DNA of 64,000 nucleotides from Acanthosepion lycidas (Eukaryota; Mollusca; Cephalopoda; Sepiida; Sepiidae). The stretch covers positions 83,824,049 to 83,888,048 of the forward strand of contig OZ010574.1 of the NCBI GenBank assembly GCA_963932145.1, written 5' to 3'. Below the pieces are notes generated by a model, which had not been told where the DNA came from, did not search any database, and was given only the letters and a program-made list of their open reading frames with translations. Each line of letters opens with the position of its first letter. The first letter of the stretch is position 1. A program made the translations under genes and the position numbers. Below, in pieces: positions 21,150 through 34,153 of the stretch.

Positions 21150-21830
21150 TAAATGCCATAAAATTCATGTGGTTGTTCTTAAGAACCTTAATCTGCAATT
21201 ATCTCAAATCTTGGCAAAAATATATAACTATTGCCTCAAAGAGAAATGTTTCCCAGATATTTGGAAGGTGTCAACTGTTTTCAAGAATGAAAATGAGCAA
21301 TTATCACCATTGCAATATCATTCCACCAGTCTCCTTATTATCATCAGCAAGCTCCTTGAGTTTATCAACAAGAAACTCATTGATCACCTCAACAGAAACA
21401 GTTAGCTAAGTGACAAACAGTATGGATTTCACTACTCTAGATCCACTGCTGATGTCCTAACAAACTGCAATTATACATAGAATAAACTCAGCATGCAAGC
21501 ACTGAGCTTAGATATCTCAAAGATCTTTCATAAAGTGTGGCATAGAGGACTTCTACCCAAACTCTCAAGTTATAGCATCTCTGATATAGTCTTCAAAATT
21601 ATCAAGTCTTTCCTATCATGTAGATGCAGAAACATCCTTGGTCATAAGGTCAATGCAGATCTCTCCTAAGGCCCTCTATTCATTTTTGCCTCTCTTTGCT
21701 TTATTTTAATGATCTTCTTAGGAACATTCTCAGATCTTTAATAAGATGATATCTCAATTTATGGGTGTACCGGCAAAAATCTAGATGACCAGATATTAAC
21801 AGCAGATTCTCTTCTCTGATCTAGCTTTAA
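21150..21830 (+). pseudogene. Jockey/CR1-like LINE reverse transcriptase fragment
   Basis: KNLNLQLSQILAKIYNYCLK, EKCFPDIWKVSTVFKNENEQ and YHSTSLLIIISKLLEFINKK (finger region) are followed, after a stop, by LSDKQYGFHYSRSTADVLT, then LDISKIFHKVWHRGLLPKLS (palm Asp motif) and ADLS-GPLFIFASLCFILMIF. The FxDD box region is not intact. Several stops. The same family appears at 55.8, 60.7 and 62.6 kb. Confidence 0.8.
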
Positions 21831-22004
21831 CAGCACAAATCAGGAAAATCTGGCTTGTAACATTCAATACCAAATATCAAAAATGAAGCCAGTATCATTT
21901 TATCACTAAGCAGACACTGAGTTTTCTCAAGGAGCCTCATTAAGATTATAACCATTTATCATTTATCTTTTTCACATCCACTATTTCCGATTTGGATCTC
22001 CTCA

Positions 22005-22370
22005 AGTTCCTTTCTTTTTTAGCTCTAAGAAATGTTTGTCTTTTGTCTATTCCTCATAGACTCTCATGGATGCAGAAGAGGGTCTACCTCATTAGGTAGG
22101 TTACTTGCTTGTCCTGAGATGCCAAGTTTTCCAAACCCACTTTCCTTATTATGTGTCTAAGAAATTTCAACTATCTTTTCTTCACTCCTTTGGATTCAAC
22201 TATCTCTTTCTGATTCTAAATATAAGCATCTTGTTGCTTCCATTTTCCTTAAAACTTTCCCATTACTCACATGTTCCATCCTTGGCATTCTCAGAATCCT
22301 TTTGTAGAACCACATTTCTACTGCCTCAAGTCTCCTCTGCATCTGTGAGGAGATTGTCCAGTAACATGGA
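22005..22370 (-). pseudogene. RTE-type LINE C-terminal fragment
   Basis: The plus-strand text TAGAACCACATTTCTACTGC, CTTGGCATTCTCAGAATCC and TTATTATGTGTCTAAGAAAT is the reverse complement of the segment encoding the MWFYRRM...ISW...RQLKFLGHIMR block seen clearly at 34.7-34.95 kb. Frames are broken. Confidence 0.65.
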
Positions 22371-22739
22371 CTCTTGTCTTTGTAAATGATTATTATGTTT
22401 TAGACAAATTGTTCATTAGATTTGAATGGGCTTTATATCCTCCCTTAAATTACTGTTACTAAAATATATATAAAAGATTGATGGGAGTAGGTTAGTAGCT
22501 AGCTACAAAAAACCAGTCCAACTCTCTAGGAGATAAGCAACTGTTGAAGTTATAAATAATGCTGATTGTAACATATCGTTGGAAGCTGAGAAAGTTGGGC
22601 TGTCTCTGTGTAATGATCCTTTTTTCTTCACATAAGGATATTAACAACATAAGCTGTCATGCAAACAACCTATTCAGCCTGCTTTCTTAGATTTCCCACC
22701 TGCATCAGTAGCCAGTGGTAAAACAATCTAGCCCAGGTA

Positions 22740-22960
22740 AATGATAGGATTTATTTTTTATGGGCAGGCTTTTCCCAGGTGTGTGGAAAGGTGGAATTGA
22801 TGAGCCAGGCTTCTTTGTTACATTCATTTTCATGCAAATACCTTTGAGAAAGGCAAGAATCCATTTCTTCTCCATGCATGTATGAGTTGAATTGTAAGGT
22901 AGATGAGACTCTCTTGCCTTGGTTGGGAACCAGTCTAACAAAAAACTCTGAATTTCAAAT
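22740..22960 (+). mobile_element. tRNA-derived SINE, partial
   Basis: GTTACATTCATTTTCATGCA, AATACCTTTGAGAAAGGCA and the following CCATTTCTTCTCCATGCATG match the body of the 14.82-kb SINE family. The head is poor. Confidence 0.5.
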
Positions 22961-23508
22961 CATGAAGAAGACAGGCAATTACTATCTATCTCAAGAATGC
23001 ATGGCAATTTACAAATAACAAAGAAAATTAATATGTGAAAAGTCATAATTGCTGCTATCCTAAATGAACATGGCATTAAAAAAAAAGATGAAAAACCTTT
23101 TCCATTGGTAAGATTGGTGCCACACAGTCTTCTTGTCTATATTTAATCTTTTCTTATTGAGCATAGTAAATATTATTACCTGTAGTGTATGTGAGATAAT
23201 TATAAATTTCTGATTGGCCAAATAGTGTGCATTTAAACTAAAGTAAAAGCAATAATTTTACAGGCCAGTGAGTCATATCCTCTTCTAGGATTGATGCAAC
23301 AACATTTTTAGCACTATTTGGCTATGTACCAACCAAATTTGAATTGAGTAAATATCAATGAATTAAAATGGTGACTGATCTTGTTCAAATGTTGATGCAT
23401 CTTCACATCATTTTCAGAACATTGTGTTAAATAAACATTAAATCCTTGCTTGATAATTAAATATTGATTATTTCCAATGGAAAAAAGTTTCACATACACA
23501 CACATACA

Positions 23509-23512
<4 letters not shown>
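22961..23512. other. Non-coding, nothing recognised
   Basis: AT-rich; no family recognised. Confidence 0.4.

Positions 23513-23542
<30 letters not shown>
23513..23542. repeat. (TA)n microsatellite
   Basis: TA run at the left border of a mariner element. Confidence 0.93.
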
Positions 23543-23546
<4 letters not shown>

Positions 23547-23599
23547 CCTTGAATAAGTTTTTGCTGATTTTTCATCAAAAGTAATGTTTTAGTAGGAAA

Positions 23600-24975
23600 C
23601 ATGTCACTGAAAGTATTTTCCATCGCTAGCCACTACTTTTTCACATCTTTCTGGTAGCTTTTGAATTCCATGTTTGAAAAACGAAATGTTTTTTGAAGCT
23701 AACCATGAGCCAACCCATTTTTTGGCATTTTCATAAGATTGAAAGTCCTGCTCAGCAAGGCCATGTGCCATGGATCAGAACAAGTGATAATTGGATGGGG
23801 CAATGTCTGGTGAATATGGTGGGTGGGGTAGGACTTCCTATTTAAGCATTTCCAAGTAGGTTTCCACCCATTTTTCAACTTGTGGTCTAGCATTACTATG
23901 TTGCAAAATCACTTTGTCATGTCTTTGCTCATATAGCAGCCATTTTTTCTTCAATGCTCAGCTCAAACGCATCAACTGTAGTCAATAGTGATCTCCCATG
24001 ATGGTTTCAGTTGGTTTGACCAGCTCAAAATAAACTACACCCAGCTCCTCCCAACAAATGCAGAGCAGACACTTCAAATCCTGGATATTCAGCTTTGCCG
24101 CCAATGTTGATGCATGGTCAAGCTTACCCCATGATCTTCTACACTTATGGTTATCGTAGTGATATGATACAAAAAACATTTCCTTTTCTGCTATTGAAAC
24201 AGCTGTTCATACCAGACAAGACGCCATTCAACATCTTTTGGCTTCAACTCATATGGTACCCAATGTCCTTGCATTTGAATCATTCCTGATGCTTTCAAAT
24301 GTTTTGAAACTGTTGTGTGATCAACTCCTAATTATTCTGCAAGTTCAGCTTGCACCTGACATAAGTCTTCATGAAGTAAACTTTTTGGTGTACCAGAGTG
24401 TTCTTCACTATCTGTTTATATTTCTGAGATGAGGTACATTATTTACATTCAGGTGGTTGCAATGTTGAACTGAACATGGCACAGTGGATAAAGGCATTGG
24501 TTAGATCCAGTGACAGGACCCAAAGAGTGTGAGTTCAATACCCGGTTAAGGCAGTGGAGAACTTTCAGAGGGAAATTAACAGGAGATAATTGATAACTGA
24601 CATCCATTAAACATGGCACGTGGAACTAGAACAATCTATCCCAGTGAGTGAAATAAAGGGTTCAGTTTGATATTCCAACCACCTGAAGAAGGCCTGAGCA
24701 TACAACGGCCAAAAAGATGAGGACAATAGTCCGAATAATGTAAATAATGTACAAAGTGTTTTTCATCTTCAACATCAAAATCATTATTTTTGAAGCATCT
24801 AAACCAATCTCTGCTTGTTGTTTCCAACAGAGCATGGTCACCGTAAGTCTCAACAAGAATTCTGTGTACTTCAGCTGCAGATTTCTTATGAATAAAGTAG
24901 TGCAGTAAAATTCCCCACAAATACACTTTCTTTGGTATGAAATATGGCATGTTTAAAGCCATTAAAAACAAAGTT
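23600..24975 (-). pseudogene. Mariner transposase, all three catalytic positions lost
   Basis: The N-terminal HTH is at 24971-24770 (GILLHYFIHKKSAAEVHRIL, TSRDWFRCFKNNDFDVEDEK). After the SINE, SGTPKSLLHEDLCQVQAELA, LKASGMIQMQGHWVPYELKP and YDNHKCRRSWGKLDHAS follow. The usual TGDE segment with the first Asp is deleted just before HYDN. The second position reads LQHSNARPQVEKW (Ser for Asp) and the third SPDIAPSNYHLF (Asn for Asp), with 34 residues between, which identifies DD34D. The C-terminus AMENTF region follows. Frameshifts are also present. Confidence 0.88.
24408..24752 (+). mobile_element. Palindromic SINE inserted in the mariner
   Basis: The centre is a tRNA-like SINE: GGCACAGTGGATAAAGGCAT (A box), GTGAGTTCAATACCCGG (B box). 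The right arm ACAATCTATCCCAGTGAGTG, ATTCCAACCACCTGAAGAAG and AATAATGTAAATAATGTAC matches the palindromic family; the left arm is shortened. Imperfect target duplications AGAGTGTTCTTCA (24395-24407) and AAAGTGTTTTTCA (24753-24765) flank it. Removing it restores continuity of mariner similarity, so the insertion is younger than the mariner copy. Confidence 0.82.
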
Positions 24976-25118
24976 CTTTACACTTTGGTAAAATGACATA
25001 CACTGAATTTCAAGCTTGCTTTTACTAATTCCTTATAGATGTGTTACCATCTGAAACTACATGCACGCAGTTCTGGGAACACAATCTGCTGGAAAACAAG
25101 AAGAACTTATTCAAGGTC

Positions 25119-25121
<3 letters not shown>

Positions 25122-25171
<50 letters not shown>
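25122..25171. repeat. (TA)n microsatellite
   Basis: About 25 TA units. Confidence 0.95.
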
Positions 25172-25173
<2 letters not shown>

Positions 25174-25424
25174 TTGACTCTGCTGTCATGTTTGACATAT
25201 GGGGGTCAAGTAGCTCAGTTCCTAGGAACGAAAAGCCAGACACCAGCACATATCATTTGATTATAGTGGTGAAGGCTTTGGGCAGAATGAACCACACTTT
25301 TTGAAGGGCCGAATACAGAGATTATGGTGCACTATGTGCCACAAGGTCCCCAAATGCAAGTTTTGAATTCAGAGTTGTCCTTCTCCTAGACCACTTACCA
25401 TCCAAGTCTATAGAACCCAGTCTG
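25172..25424. other. Non-coding, nothing recognised
   Basis: No supported feature. Confidence 0.4.
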
Positions 25425-25590
25425 TCCTGCTGTTTATCTATACCTGGATGGAGAAGAGGAGGATTAATACCTTTCCCAATGGTATTAGTACATAAGTGAT
25501 TGTAATGGATTTGACTGGAATTTGAACTCAGCTTCCCAATTCCTCAATCTGAGCTACTATCCACTACTCCACTCTGCCCCCATATACTAG
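25425..25590 (-). mobile_element. tRNA-derived SINE
   Basis: The reverse complement reads GGCAGAGTGGAGTAGTGGAT (A-box region), GCTGAGTTCAAATTCCAGTC (B box), AATCACTTATGTACTAATAC and TTGGGAAAGGTATTAATCC, the family of 14.82 kb with a well preserved head. Confidence 0.72.
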
Positions 25591-25640
25591 TGTATATATA
25601 TATATATATATAAGCAAATATATGGATATAGATCCGACAG

Positions 25641-25941
25641 TATGAAGAAAAATATACAGAAAAAACAAACAAAAATCCTTATATGCAATTATGCTGTTTT
25701 AATGTTAATATAATGTCAACGTCAGTCGTTTTGGTCTAATAAACCATCTTCAGGACATATTCATAAAATATAATTAACATTATCAATTTAACATGACAAA
25801 GAGGATGGATATAAGAACAAAACTGATCATAAAACTTTCAGTTATCTGTTTGGATAAGTTTTGCATTATATTAACATTAAAACAGCATAATTGCATATAA
25901 GGATTTTTGTTTGTTTTTTCCATATATTTTTCTTCGTATAT
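25641..25941. mobile_element. Foldback element with about 73-bp near-perfect inverted ends
   Basis: The left arm 25641-25713 (AAAAATCCTTATATGCAATT, ATGCTGTTTTAATGTTAATA) is the exact reverse complement of 25868-25940 over most of its length. The interior has a minus-strand CTGAAGA, T, GGTTTATTAGACC, AAAACG motif. A TA tract lies on each side. No coding sequence. Confidence 0.8.
25728..25753 (-). other. Hammerhead-core-like motif
   Basis: CTGAAGA, T, stem GGTTT-ATT-AGACC, AAAACG. A downstream ACG-ACTGA-CGT hairpin and TGTC/GACA pairing could form the other two stems. Confidence 0.35.
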
Positions 25942-25944
25942 ATA

Positions 25945-26470
25945 TATATATAGAGATATACAAACTAGTATAGTACCCATAAAAAATAGTGGAATTATGC
26001 ATGCCTTTCTTCCTGTATCATTCTTCTGAGACTAAAGGGTAGGAGTTGCTAGATAGCAACACCACAGGGATTGAGCAATTTTTGTCCTTGGTAATATGTA
26101 TGCAAACCCCACATTGCAAAGAACTTTGTGTCACATTCTGCCAGCATGTAAAGTAAATACAGTATCAGAGTATCAACTGCCTGGCCTTTGCGCTGAGATC
26201 AAAGTGTTGTGTATCTGTTTTCATGTTCTCTTAAAATTATGAGGGAAGCCTGTTCCTCCATATAATGCAAGTAGCATTTCATTATTAGATTAAAGAGGAA
26301 GGGTTGAGGGATACCAACACGAGCATGACAGTGGTTATAAGGATTGGACATTTTTTTTTATCCTTGGCCAAAACACACATACTTAAACTTAAATCATTAT
26401 CTTGGCACTGTGGGGAGACAAATAGAGAATCAGAGTATAGTATCTATGCAAAAAATCTGGATCTGTGTGC
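25945..26470. other. Non-coding, nothing recognised
   Basis: No supported feature. Confidence 0.4.
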
Positions 26471-27344
<874 letters not shown>

Positions 27345-27349
27345 TCATA

Positions 27350-27410
<61 letters not shown>
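27345..27410. repeat. (TA)n microsatellite
   Basis: About 33 TA units. Confidence 0.95.
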
Positions 27411-27414
<4 letters not shown>

Positions 27415-27493
27415 GGGTTGATGGGGTGACAACTAAAATGTTAATACAGGATGTGTGTAGCATCTATGCAAAAAAACTATGGATACACATTGC

Positions 27494-27496
<3 letters not shown>

Positions 27497-27548
<52 letters not shown>
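27497..27548. repeat. (TA)n microsatellite
   Basis: About 26 TA units. Confidence 0.95.
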
Positions 27549-27550
<2 letters not shown>

Positions 27551-27681
27551 AACAATAAAAAAAATATAAAAAAATTTAAATCTTCAGACATACTGGGTTG
27601 TAGATTAATATTCTTTTGTTTTTTTATTATTATTTCATTTAGATTCCTCAAAATTTCATTTAGATTCCTATATATATATAT

Positions 27682-28410
27682 ACACACACATTTTGGGTGT
27701 GATGGGTAAATTGTCACCATTTTATATTTTTAATTTTGTGCAAGTACGTTGTTTGTTTAGCATTTGCACCGGCAGCTCTAATACAAACATTTCAGAGTGT
27801 TTGGGTGTCAATCTCGAGAGAGTGCAGAGGATTTGAATAGTTGGATCAATCTAATGGTGATTATGAAGGTACTGCAGCTTGGAAAATTCCTTCTGATTGT
27901 TCCGATTAGAAAATAATTCACAAATTTGTTGGTGATGGCCTCAGATGGCTGCTGGCAACCCTATGTCTGGAAACAGGAATCTGCATCATGCCACACAAGC
28001 AGGAGGACCCAGTCATATCTGACAGACAATTTCTGCAACCACATTGCCCCTTACATCTGGCCACATAACTCCTCAGGCTGCACCCTGCTTGATTATTATG
28101 CGTGGGGCGCAGTTGAGCGGGAGAACAACTAAACTCATTGCAACACCAAAGATGAACTGAAGGCAAGGATTATGCCAGCATTCACCAACTTAAACAAGGA
28201 GACTGTCCAAAAGAGTTTCAGGATCTTCCAAAAATTCTCTTTTTGAGGCCATGGTTGAAGACAATAGTGATTTTATTGAATCAATTAACTCTTCAGTATT
28301 TCAGTATACTTTTGTGTGATGTTGGTAAATATATCTGTTAAATTGAGATGTCAGTGTCATTTTCATTTTTGTGTAATTTAGATGACAATTTATCCATCGC
28401 ACAATCTGTG
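27682..28410 (+). mobile_element. Mariner of the DD37D (maT-like) type, internally deleted
   Basis: The left end GTGTGATGGGTAAATTGTCA and the reverse complement of the right end TGTGCGATGGATAAATTGTC form inverted repeats. Only the C-terminal half of the transposase remains. A second, more deleted member lies at 62.33-62.58 kb with the same left end and the same 3' coding tail. Confidence 0.8.
27926..28250 (+). pseudogene. DD37D transposase C-terminal half
   Basis: The frame reads QPYVWKQESASCHTSRRTQS, YLTDNFCNHIAPYIWPHNSS, GCTLLDYYAWGAVERENN, stop, then NTKDELKARIMPAFTNLNKE and TVQKSFRIFQKF. The second catalytic position is Glu in KQESASCHT (codon 27977-27979) where the family has Asp; the third is Asp in LLDYY (28091-28093). 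Exactly 37 residues separate them. The first catalytic Asp and the HTH are missing. Confidence 0.82.
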
Positions 28411-28437
28411 TGTGTGTGTGTGTAAATATATATATAT

Positions 28438-28716
28438 ATTTATTAAAGATATTTTTATGTTTAACGTTCTTTTTATAGATACAAGTATTTAAGTAAATGC
28501 TCTGTTTATAATAAACATGTCAGCGTAAATGACGGTTCCGTATAGGATGCAGGTTCGAATCCTGTCAAAGAACGAATATTTTCTATGAAAATTTCTCGGA
28601 CATTCAGGCCGGTAAATGTTATTTAATACTGTTTATTATAAACAGAGCATTTACTTAAATACTTGTATCTATAAAAAGAACGTTAAACATAAAAATGTCT
28701 TTAATAAATAAATTGT
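28438..28716. mobile_element. Foldback element with 79-bp perfect inverted ends and tRNA-like centre
   Basis: The left arm (TTTATTAAAGATATTTTTAT, TTAACGTTCTTTTTATAGAT, ACAAGTATTTAAGTAAATGC) is repeated inverted at 28637-28716 with almost no mismatch. The centre has GCAGGTTCGAATCCTGTC, a perfect RNA polymerase III B box with T-stem pairing, and GACATTCAGGCCGGTAAATG, shared with 9.39 kb. No coding sequence. Confidence 0.82.
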
Positions 28717-28734
28717 TGGACATTGTCCATTTCG

Positions 28735-28736
<2 letters not shown>

Positions 28737-28801
<65 letters not shown>
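28737..28801. repeat. (TA)n(GA)n microsatellite
   Basis: TA repeats then ten GA units. Confidence 0.95.
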
Positions 28802-28802
<1 letters not shown>

Positions 28803-29692
28803 TATGTATGATAGAATATATGGATACACACAGTATTTTATATATATATATATATTTTTATATATATGTGCATGTGTGTGGATATGTAAACAAACACTTA
28901 TAAATTATTGATTTTTGACAAGTACTTTTTTTTTCATCTTTATTTCCATTTATTTTTATTGCATTTTCTTAGACTGTCATTCTACTGTCAGTTGTATACC
29001 ATTCTGATCCAAAATGAAGAATAAGTTTTTGGTGAAACTCCAACTTGCATCTTTTTTTCTGCAGAAATGCATGGTGGCTGGTCTAAGATATAAACTATGA
29101 AAAGTGATGATTCCAAAAATAGTTATTCTTCTCCAATCTCCAATGATATTCCGATAAATTTCAATTAAAATCAAATTAAATTAAAACTTATTAATAATTG
29201 ACAATGCTTTAACTAGTAATAAAATACAAACTAAAACTCAATAGTACTTCTGTTGGATACAAGATTGGTTGAAAGTGACATGCAGCAATTGTTTTATTAC
29301 TTTGTTTTCTTTCTTCAGTTTCCAGTGGGTTAGCTAATTGCACTTACAGGAACTGTCAATAATTGTTACATGGATGGATGTCTTACCATGGGATAATAAT
29401 TCTGAAGCTTGTCTATAGCAGATCATTGCTTCTATTTAATGAGTTTTATTCATCACTGGGTACTCTCCCCCACTTGTAAGAATTGTGTTAGACTAAGATA
29501 AATTTGGTATATATCAGTAATTGCTACATAGAGAGCTTTCTGGTGTTTGTGAAGCTGTACCTTTGGATCAGATCAGAAACTTATTGATGTAATAGAATAA
29601 CCTGTCACCCCCATGAGTGACTACACTATAGATAGTAATTACCTATAACTATTGTAAGTCAATGGACTACAGAGTCTAGCTGGGATCTGTTC
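28802..29692. other. Non-coding, nothing recognised
   Basis: AT-rich. A minus-strand open frame to 29174 has no recognisable domain. Confidence 0.35.
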
Positions 29693-29908
29693 CAGCTAAA
29701 CAGTCGAACTCTCTGCCTCTGAGCGGAGAGGAACCCGGACGAGGCTCCACCGAAGGGCAAAGTTTCGTTCAGGGTGGTAGACTGCCCCTGACCCATTTAT
29801 ATGGGTTCAAAAGGGAATATTTTTGGCTGAGCCTATGGGCTCGGACACGCCATGCTAAACCGGCCTCGTGCCACATGCAACCTTGTGGGGGTGGGTAGCT
29901 AAATATAC
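29693..29908 (+). mobile_element. GC-rich SINE-like retroposon, copy 1
   Basis: A 216-bp GC-rich island between CTAGCTGGGATCTGTT (29677-29692) and CTAGCTTGGATCTGTT (29909-29924), target-site duplications with one mismatch. It contains GAACTCTCTGCCTCTGAGCG, stem CCCGGACGA / TCGTTCAGGG and hairpin ACCCATTTATATGGGT, then GTGCCACATGCAACC. Related to 42995-43220. The source RNA is unknown. Confidence 0.78.
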
Positions 29909-29924
29909 TAGCTTGGATCTGTTG

Positions 29925-30419
29925 AGTATGACTCAGACTTACACAAGAACTACTGACCTTCCAATAGTAGCACTCACTACTGGATTGACTTGCAACAACC
30001 TTGTGCATAACTATTACCTAATTCTTATTGTACTGGTTTTTACAATAAACCTTTACCTATATTATCCACAATGTTTTTCAAGTATATATTCCTATTAGCA
30101 CAGAATATAACACTTCGGATAGCTTATTACAAAAATCAATCTCAGTTTGTTCATATATAAATCTATTTCTATCTATCTATCATGTTATATATGTGTGCAT
30201 GTTTTCTTGACTATACTATCAATGAACCCCTTGAAAATGGCTAAGGAATTAGCCAAAAGCCCTTGGGAGTACAATCACTACAGACACTTTCTACACACTC
30301 TTCGTCCACATAAACAAAAAAACTGTAAGACTAACATTAACTGAACACTAGAAAAACTAAATAAAAATGTTACATTTTTATTTGTCCATTATATTCAATG
30401 AAATATGCATAAAAGAAGG

Positions 30420-30420
<1 letters not shown>
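29925..30420. other. Non-coding with a possible Penelope-type terminal hairpin
   Basis: CTTGAAAATGGCTAAGGAAT, TAGCCAAAAGC near 30226-30262 has the stem GGCTAA/TTAGCC in the same position as the hammerhead-like motif, but a diverged core. Nothing else recognised. Confidence 0.35.

Positions 30421-30517
<97 letters not shown>
30421..30517. repeat. (TA)n(TG)n microsatellite
   Basis: About 31 TA units followed by about 16 TG units. Confidence 0.96.
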
Positions 30518-31399
30518 GACACTGTATCAGATTTTATTATGTAAATCAGTGCTTTCTCATTAGTATTGGTATTATACAACCAATGTTGGTGAAATTTTCA
30601 GGATATATTTATATAATAAATATATCTTGTGAAAGGTTTAGAATGTTAGCATCCTGACCATGAGACCCAGATTTCAATCTCAGCATAGTTGATTTGTCAA
30701 GGAGGTGACTTCTTGTTGATATTGACCTTAGTGGATAATACCAGCCTGCTTCCATTGGGAAGTGCCTGAAACCATGAGTTGAGTTTTCAAGGTTGTCAGT
30801 GTTCGTGATGGAATGCATACTGGCTATGTTCAAATTTGTGATCATGTTAGATTATGTGCTATCTCCTTCAAACCGTGACTAAGATCTGCTCAGCATAGTT
30901 GCAGTAAAACCACAGGTTGTCTCTGTGGGTGTTAAGCAAGCACAAATGTGCCTGAGCAGACATTTTCAACAGGGATTAGATAGCTATCCTAGCAGAAACG
31001 CATACTCAAAAAACAAGCAATCAGTCATACTTATCTTTTGAATTTCAGTTTATAAGAAAGATATAACCTTAAAAGAGAAATAATAAAGTTATTGAGTAAT
31101 GGAAAAACAGTATTGGAAATTTTGAACAAAATGACCAGAGAAAAGGCCAAAAAAGAAGTTGAAAATATTAACTAGGATAAAAAAAAAAATGTAATTAAGG
31201 ATGTTACAAATTTTAAGAAAAATTAAAAGGCAAAAAATGTGATTTGAGCAGCAAAAAAATATTTAAAGAAACTGCTTTTGCAATTATAAACAGATAAAAA
31301 AAGATATATTAAGAACATTGGTTAAAGACATGAAAGCAACAGAACTACCACCTTTAAGTAAACATCAAAAAGAGAAACAGTAGTAATTTTACTGATGAC
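30518..31399. other. Mostly unrecognised; weak tRNA-like stretch at 30620-30720
   Basis: GAATGTTAGCATCCTGACCA and CAGATTTCAATCTCAGC are weakly tRNA-like (possible SINE head). The rest is A-rich with no recognisable coding sequence. Confidence 0.3.
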
Positions 31400-31790
31400 T
31401 ATATCACTACATTGGCTGGGCTAGAGGCTGATTCATTCATAGAAATAGTCAAACAACTTAAAATACGGCATTGGAGGAGCAAGAAGCAATTGCAAGAAAA
31501 CCAATGTTTTTTCCTATATAGCAACTGTCAAGTAAAAAATGTAATCTATAAAGTCAGTGTTAAGTTTGAGGACCACCCTGAAAAAAACCTTCACTGGATC
31601 TACTAAGAGGCCATTTAAAAAGAGGTTCTGCAATTATGAAACATCATTCAACTCAGAAATGTATAAAAATAGTACCACCATATTGAGGTACATCGGTTAA
31701 AGAAAATATACGCTCATCAATAAAACGGGACATGATTTAAAAGTAGTATAATGTAGTTGGGTTATTTCAGGTTATATCAGTATGGAAAAT
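31400..31790 (+). pseudogene. Penelope-like C-terminal fragment
   Basis: SNCQVKNVIYKVSVKFEDHP, EKNLHWIY and, in another frame, RFCNYETSFNSEMYKNSTT correspond to the CPL-G-C, NVIYK and KRxxNHxxSF blocks around the GIY-YIG fold. The YIG-like position reads WIY. Frames are broken and no reverse transcriptase is present. Confidence 0.62.
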
Positions 31791-32385
31791 TTGCCATAAA
31801 TCACCTTTCTTGACCAGTTGAAATAAAACAACTGAGATATAATATTCATAAAATAAAGTATCTATTAAACATATTGTTTCCAGGGTAATTGTTCGATCTT
31901 CTTAAGATCTTCCATGATATAAGAAATACATTGATTGGTTTATATGACAAAATTATTTAGTGCTACAGCTTACTCCTTTACAATCAAAACATACTTTGCT
32001 GTGTCCACATTTGGATCATCCTCATTTCATTTGTATTCCTTTGGTAAGAAGAGTCTTCCATTCTGAAAACTTTGTCCCAAGAACCAGTACGTTGAAAAAA
32101 GTGCAACTCATTCAATGCCTGCATCCCTATTGGTAATACGAGAAAGAAAAGTGCTATTGTAATTTCTTGGCTTACCAGTAAACCATGTTTAGTTTTATTA
32201 TTTGTTGTTGTTTATTACATTTACTTATGTTTTCATGTACACTATACAATACTATAGGTAGAAATAGTGTATTGTAATTTTTACCATATTCTTGTCGAAA
32301 AATTTTTAGAATATGTCATTGACAGAGAAACGTTTATTCAATATCATGAAAAACTTTGTTTCAGTTTTGGATTTTGCATGTACAT

Positions 32386-32390
<5 letters not shown>
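31791..32390. other. Non-coding, nothing recognised
   Basis: No supported feature. Confidence 0.4.

Positions 32391-32447
<57 letters not shown>
32391..32447. repeat. (TA)n(TG)n microsatellite
   Basis: TA then TG units; a further TA run lies at 32523-32546. Confidence 0.95.
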
Positions 32448-32449
<2 letters not shown>

Positions 32450-32549
32450 ATAAGGAAAATTAATGATAATATGGGGAAAAAGTTTTGTGTGGCACATTTC
32501 ATTCTTTAGGACTGCATTCTACAATATATATATATATATATATATAATA

Positions 32550-33170
32550 AAAAGGCTTAAACACTAACATTCCATGGTCATAATTTATTCCATTGGAATC
32601 GTAAAGACGATCCAATTCATCAAACCTACAAATTCAAAAAGAAAACAGAAAAAACAACTCTGTGAATGAAAAATAAAATTTAGTGAAAGTGTATGTATGA
32701 GAGTGTGGGACGTATGTTAGAGTAAATGAAAGCTATAGGGAGGGGTAACAGACAAGAGAAAAAAAGGATGGTCTAAAGATAAAGGGGGGATTAAAATTTA
32801 ACAGGGAGAAGTTTTAGAGAGGGGAGTCAAAGACGGTTTAAGTGAGAGAAATACGAATGTTCTCGGATGTCTAATACATTAAAGATGTAACCAGAAAGGA
32901 TACATTTTGTGGTGACATACACACACAGTAGACAATATAATCTTAAAGATCAGAAGAAGAGTGAGGGAGAGGAAAAGAAAAAGGGGTCGGGGGAGAGAGA
33001 TGGGGTGGGGGGAACTAAAACTGAAAGGCATTTACTGAAAGGGCCGCTTGTTTAATTAAGAAAATTTGACAAAATTAATATCGACTACAGGTTACAAATC
33101 AAATATAAACATATAAAAAAACAAATATAACGATTATCTAATCTAGCAAGGACCTATATTTCTATGTTGA
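32550..33170. other. Purine-rich non-coding stretch
   Basis: 32680-33010 is strongly purine-rich on the plus strand (GAGAGGGGAGTC, GGGAGAGGAAAAG, GGGGAGAGAGATGGGG). Strand asymmetry only; no family or gene recognised. Confidence 0.45.
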
Positions 33171-34100
<930 letters not shown>

Positions 34101-34103
34101 TAC

Positions 34104-34113
34104 ATATACATAC

Positions 34114-34152
<39 letters not shown>
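34104..34152. repeat. (TACA)n(TA)n microsatellite
   Basis: Tail microsatellite of the LINE copy. Confidence 0.9.

Positions 34153-34153
<1 letters not shown>

Larger units (their letters stand above)
23543..25121 (-). mobile_element. Mariner transposon (DD34D), inactive, split by a SINE
   Basis: The left end AGGTCCTTGAATAAGTTTTT and the reverse complement of the right end AGGACCTTGAATAAGTTCTT are inverted repeats next to TA. Removing the 345-bp insertion at 24408-24752 leaves about 1.23 kb, standard for mariner. Both borders lie in TA tracts. Confidence 0.88.
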
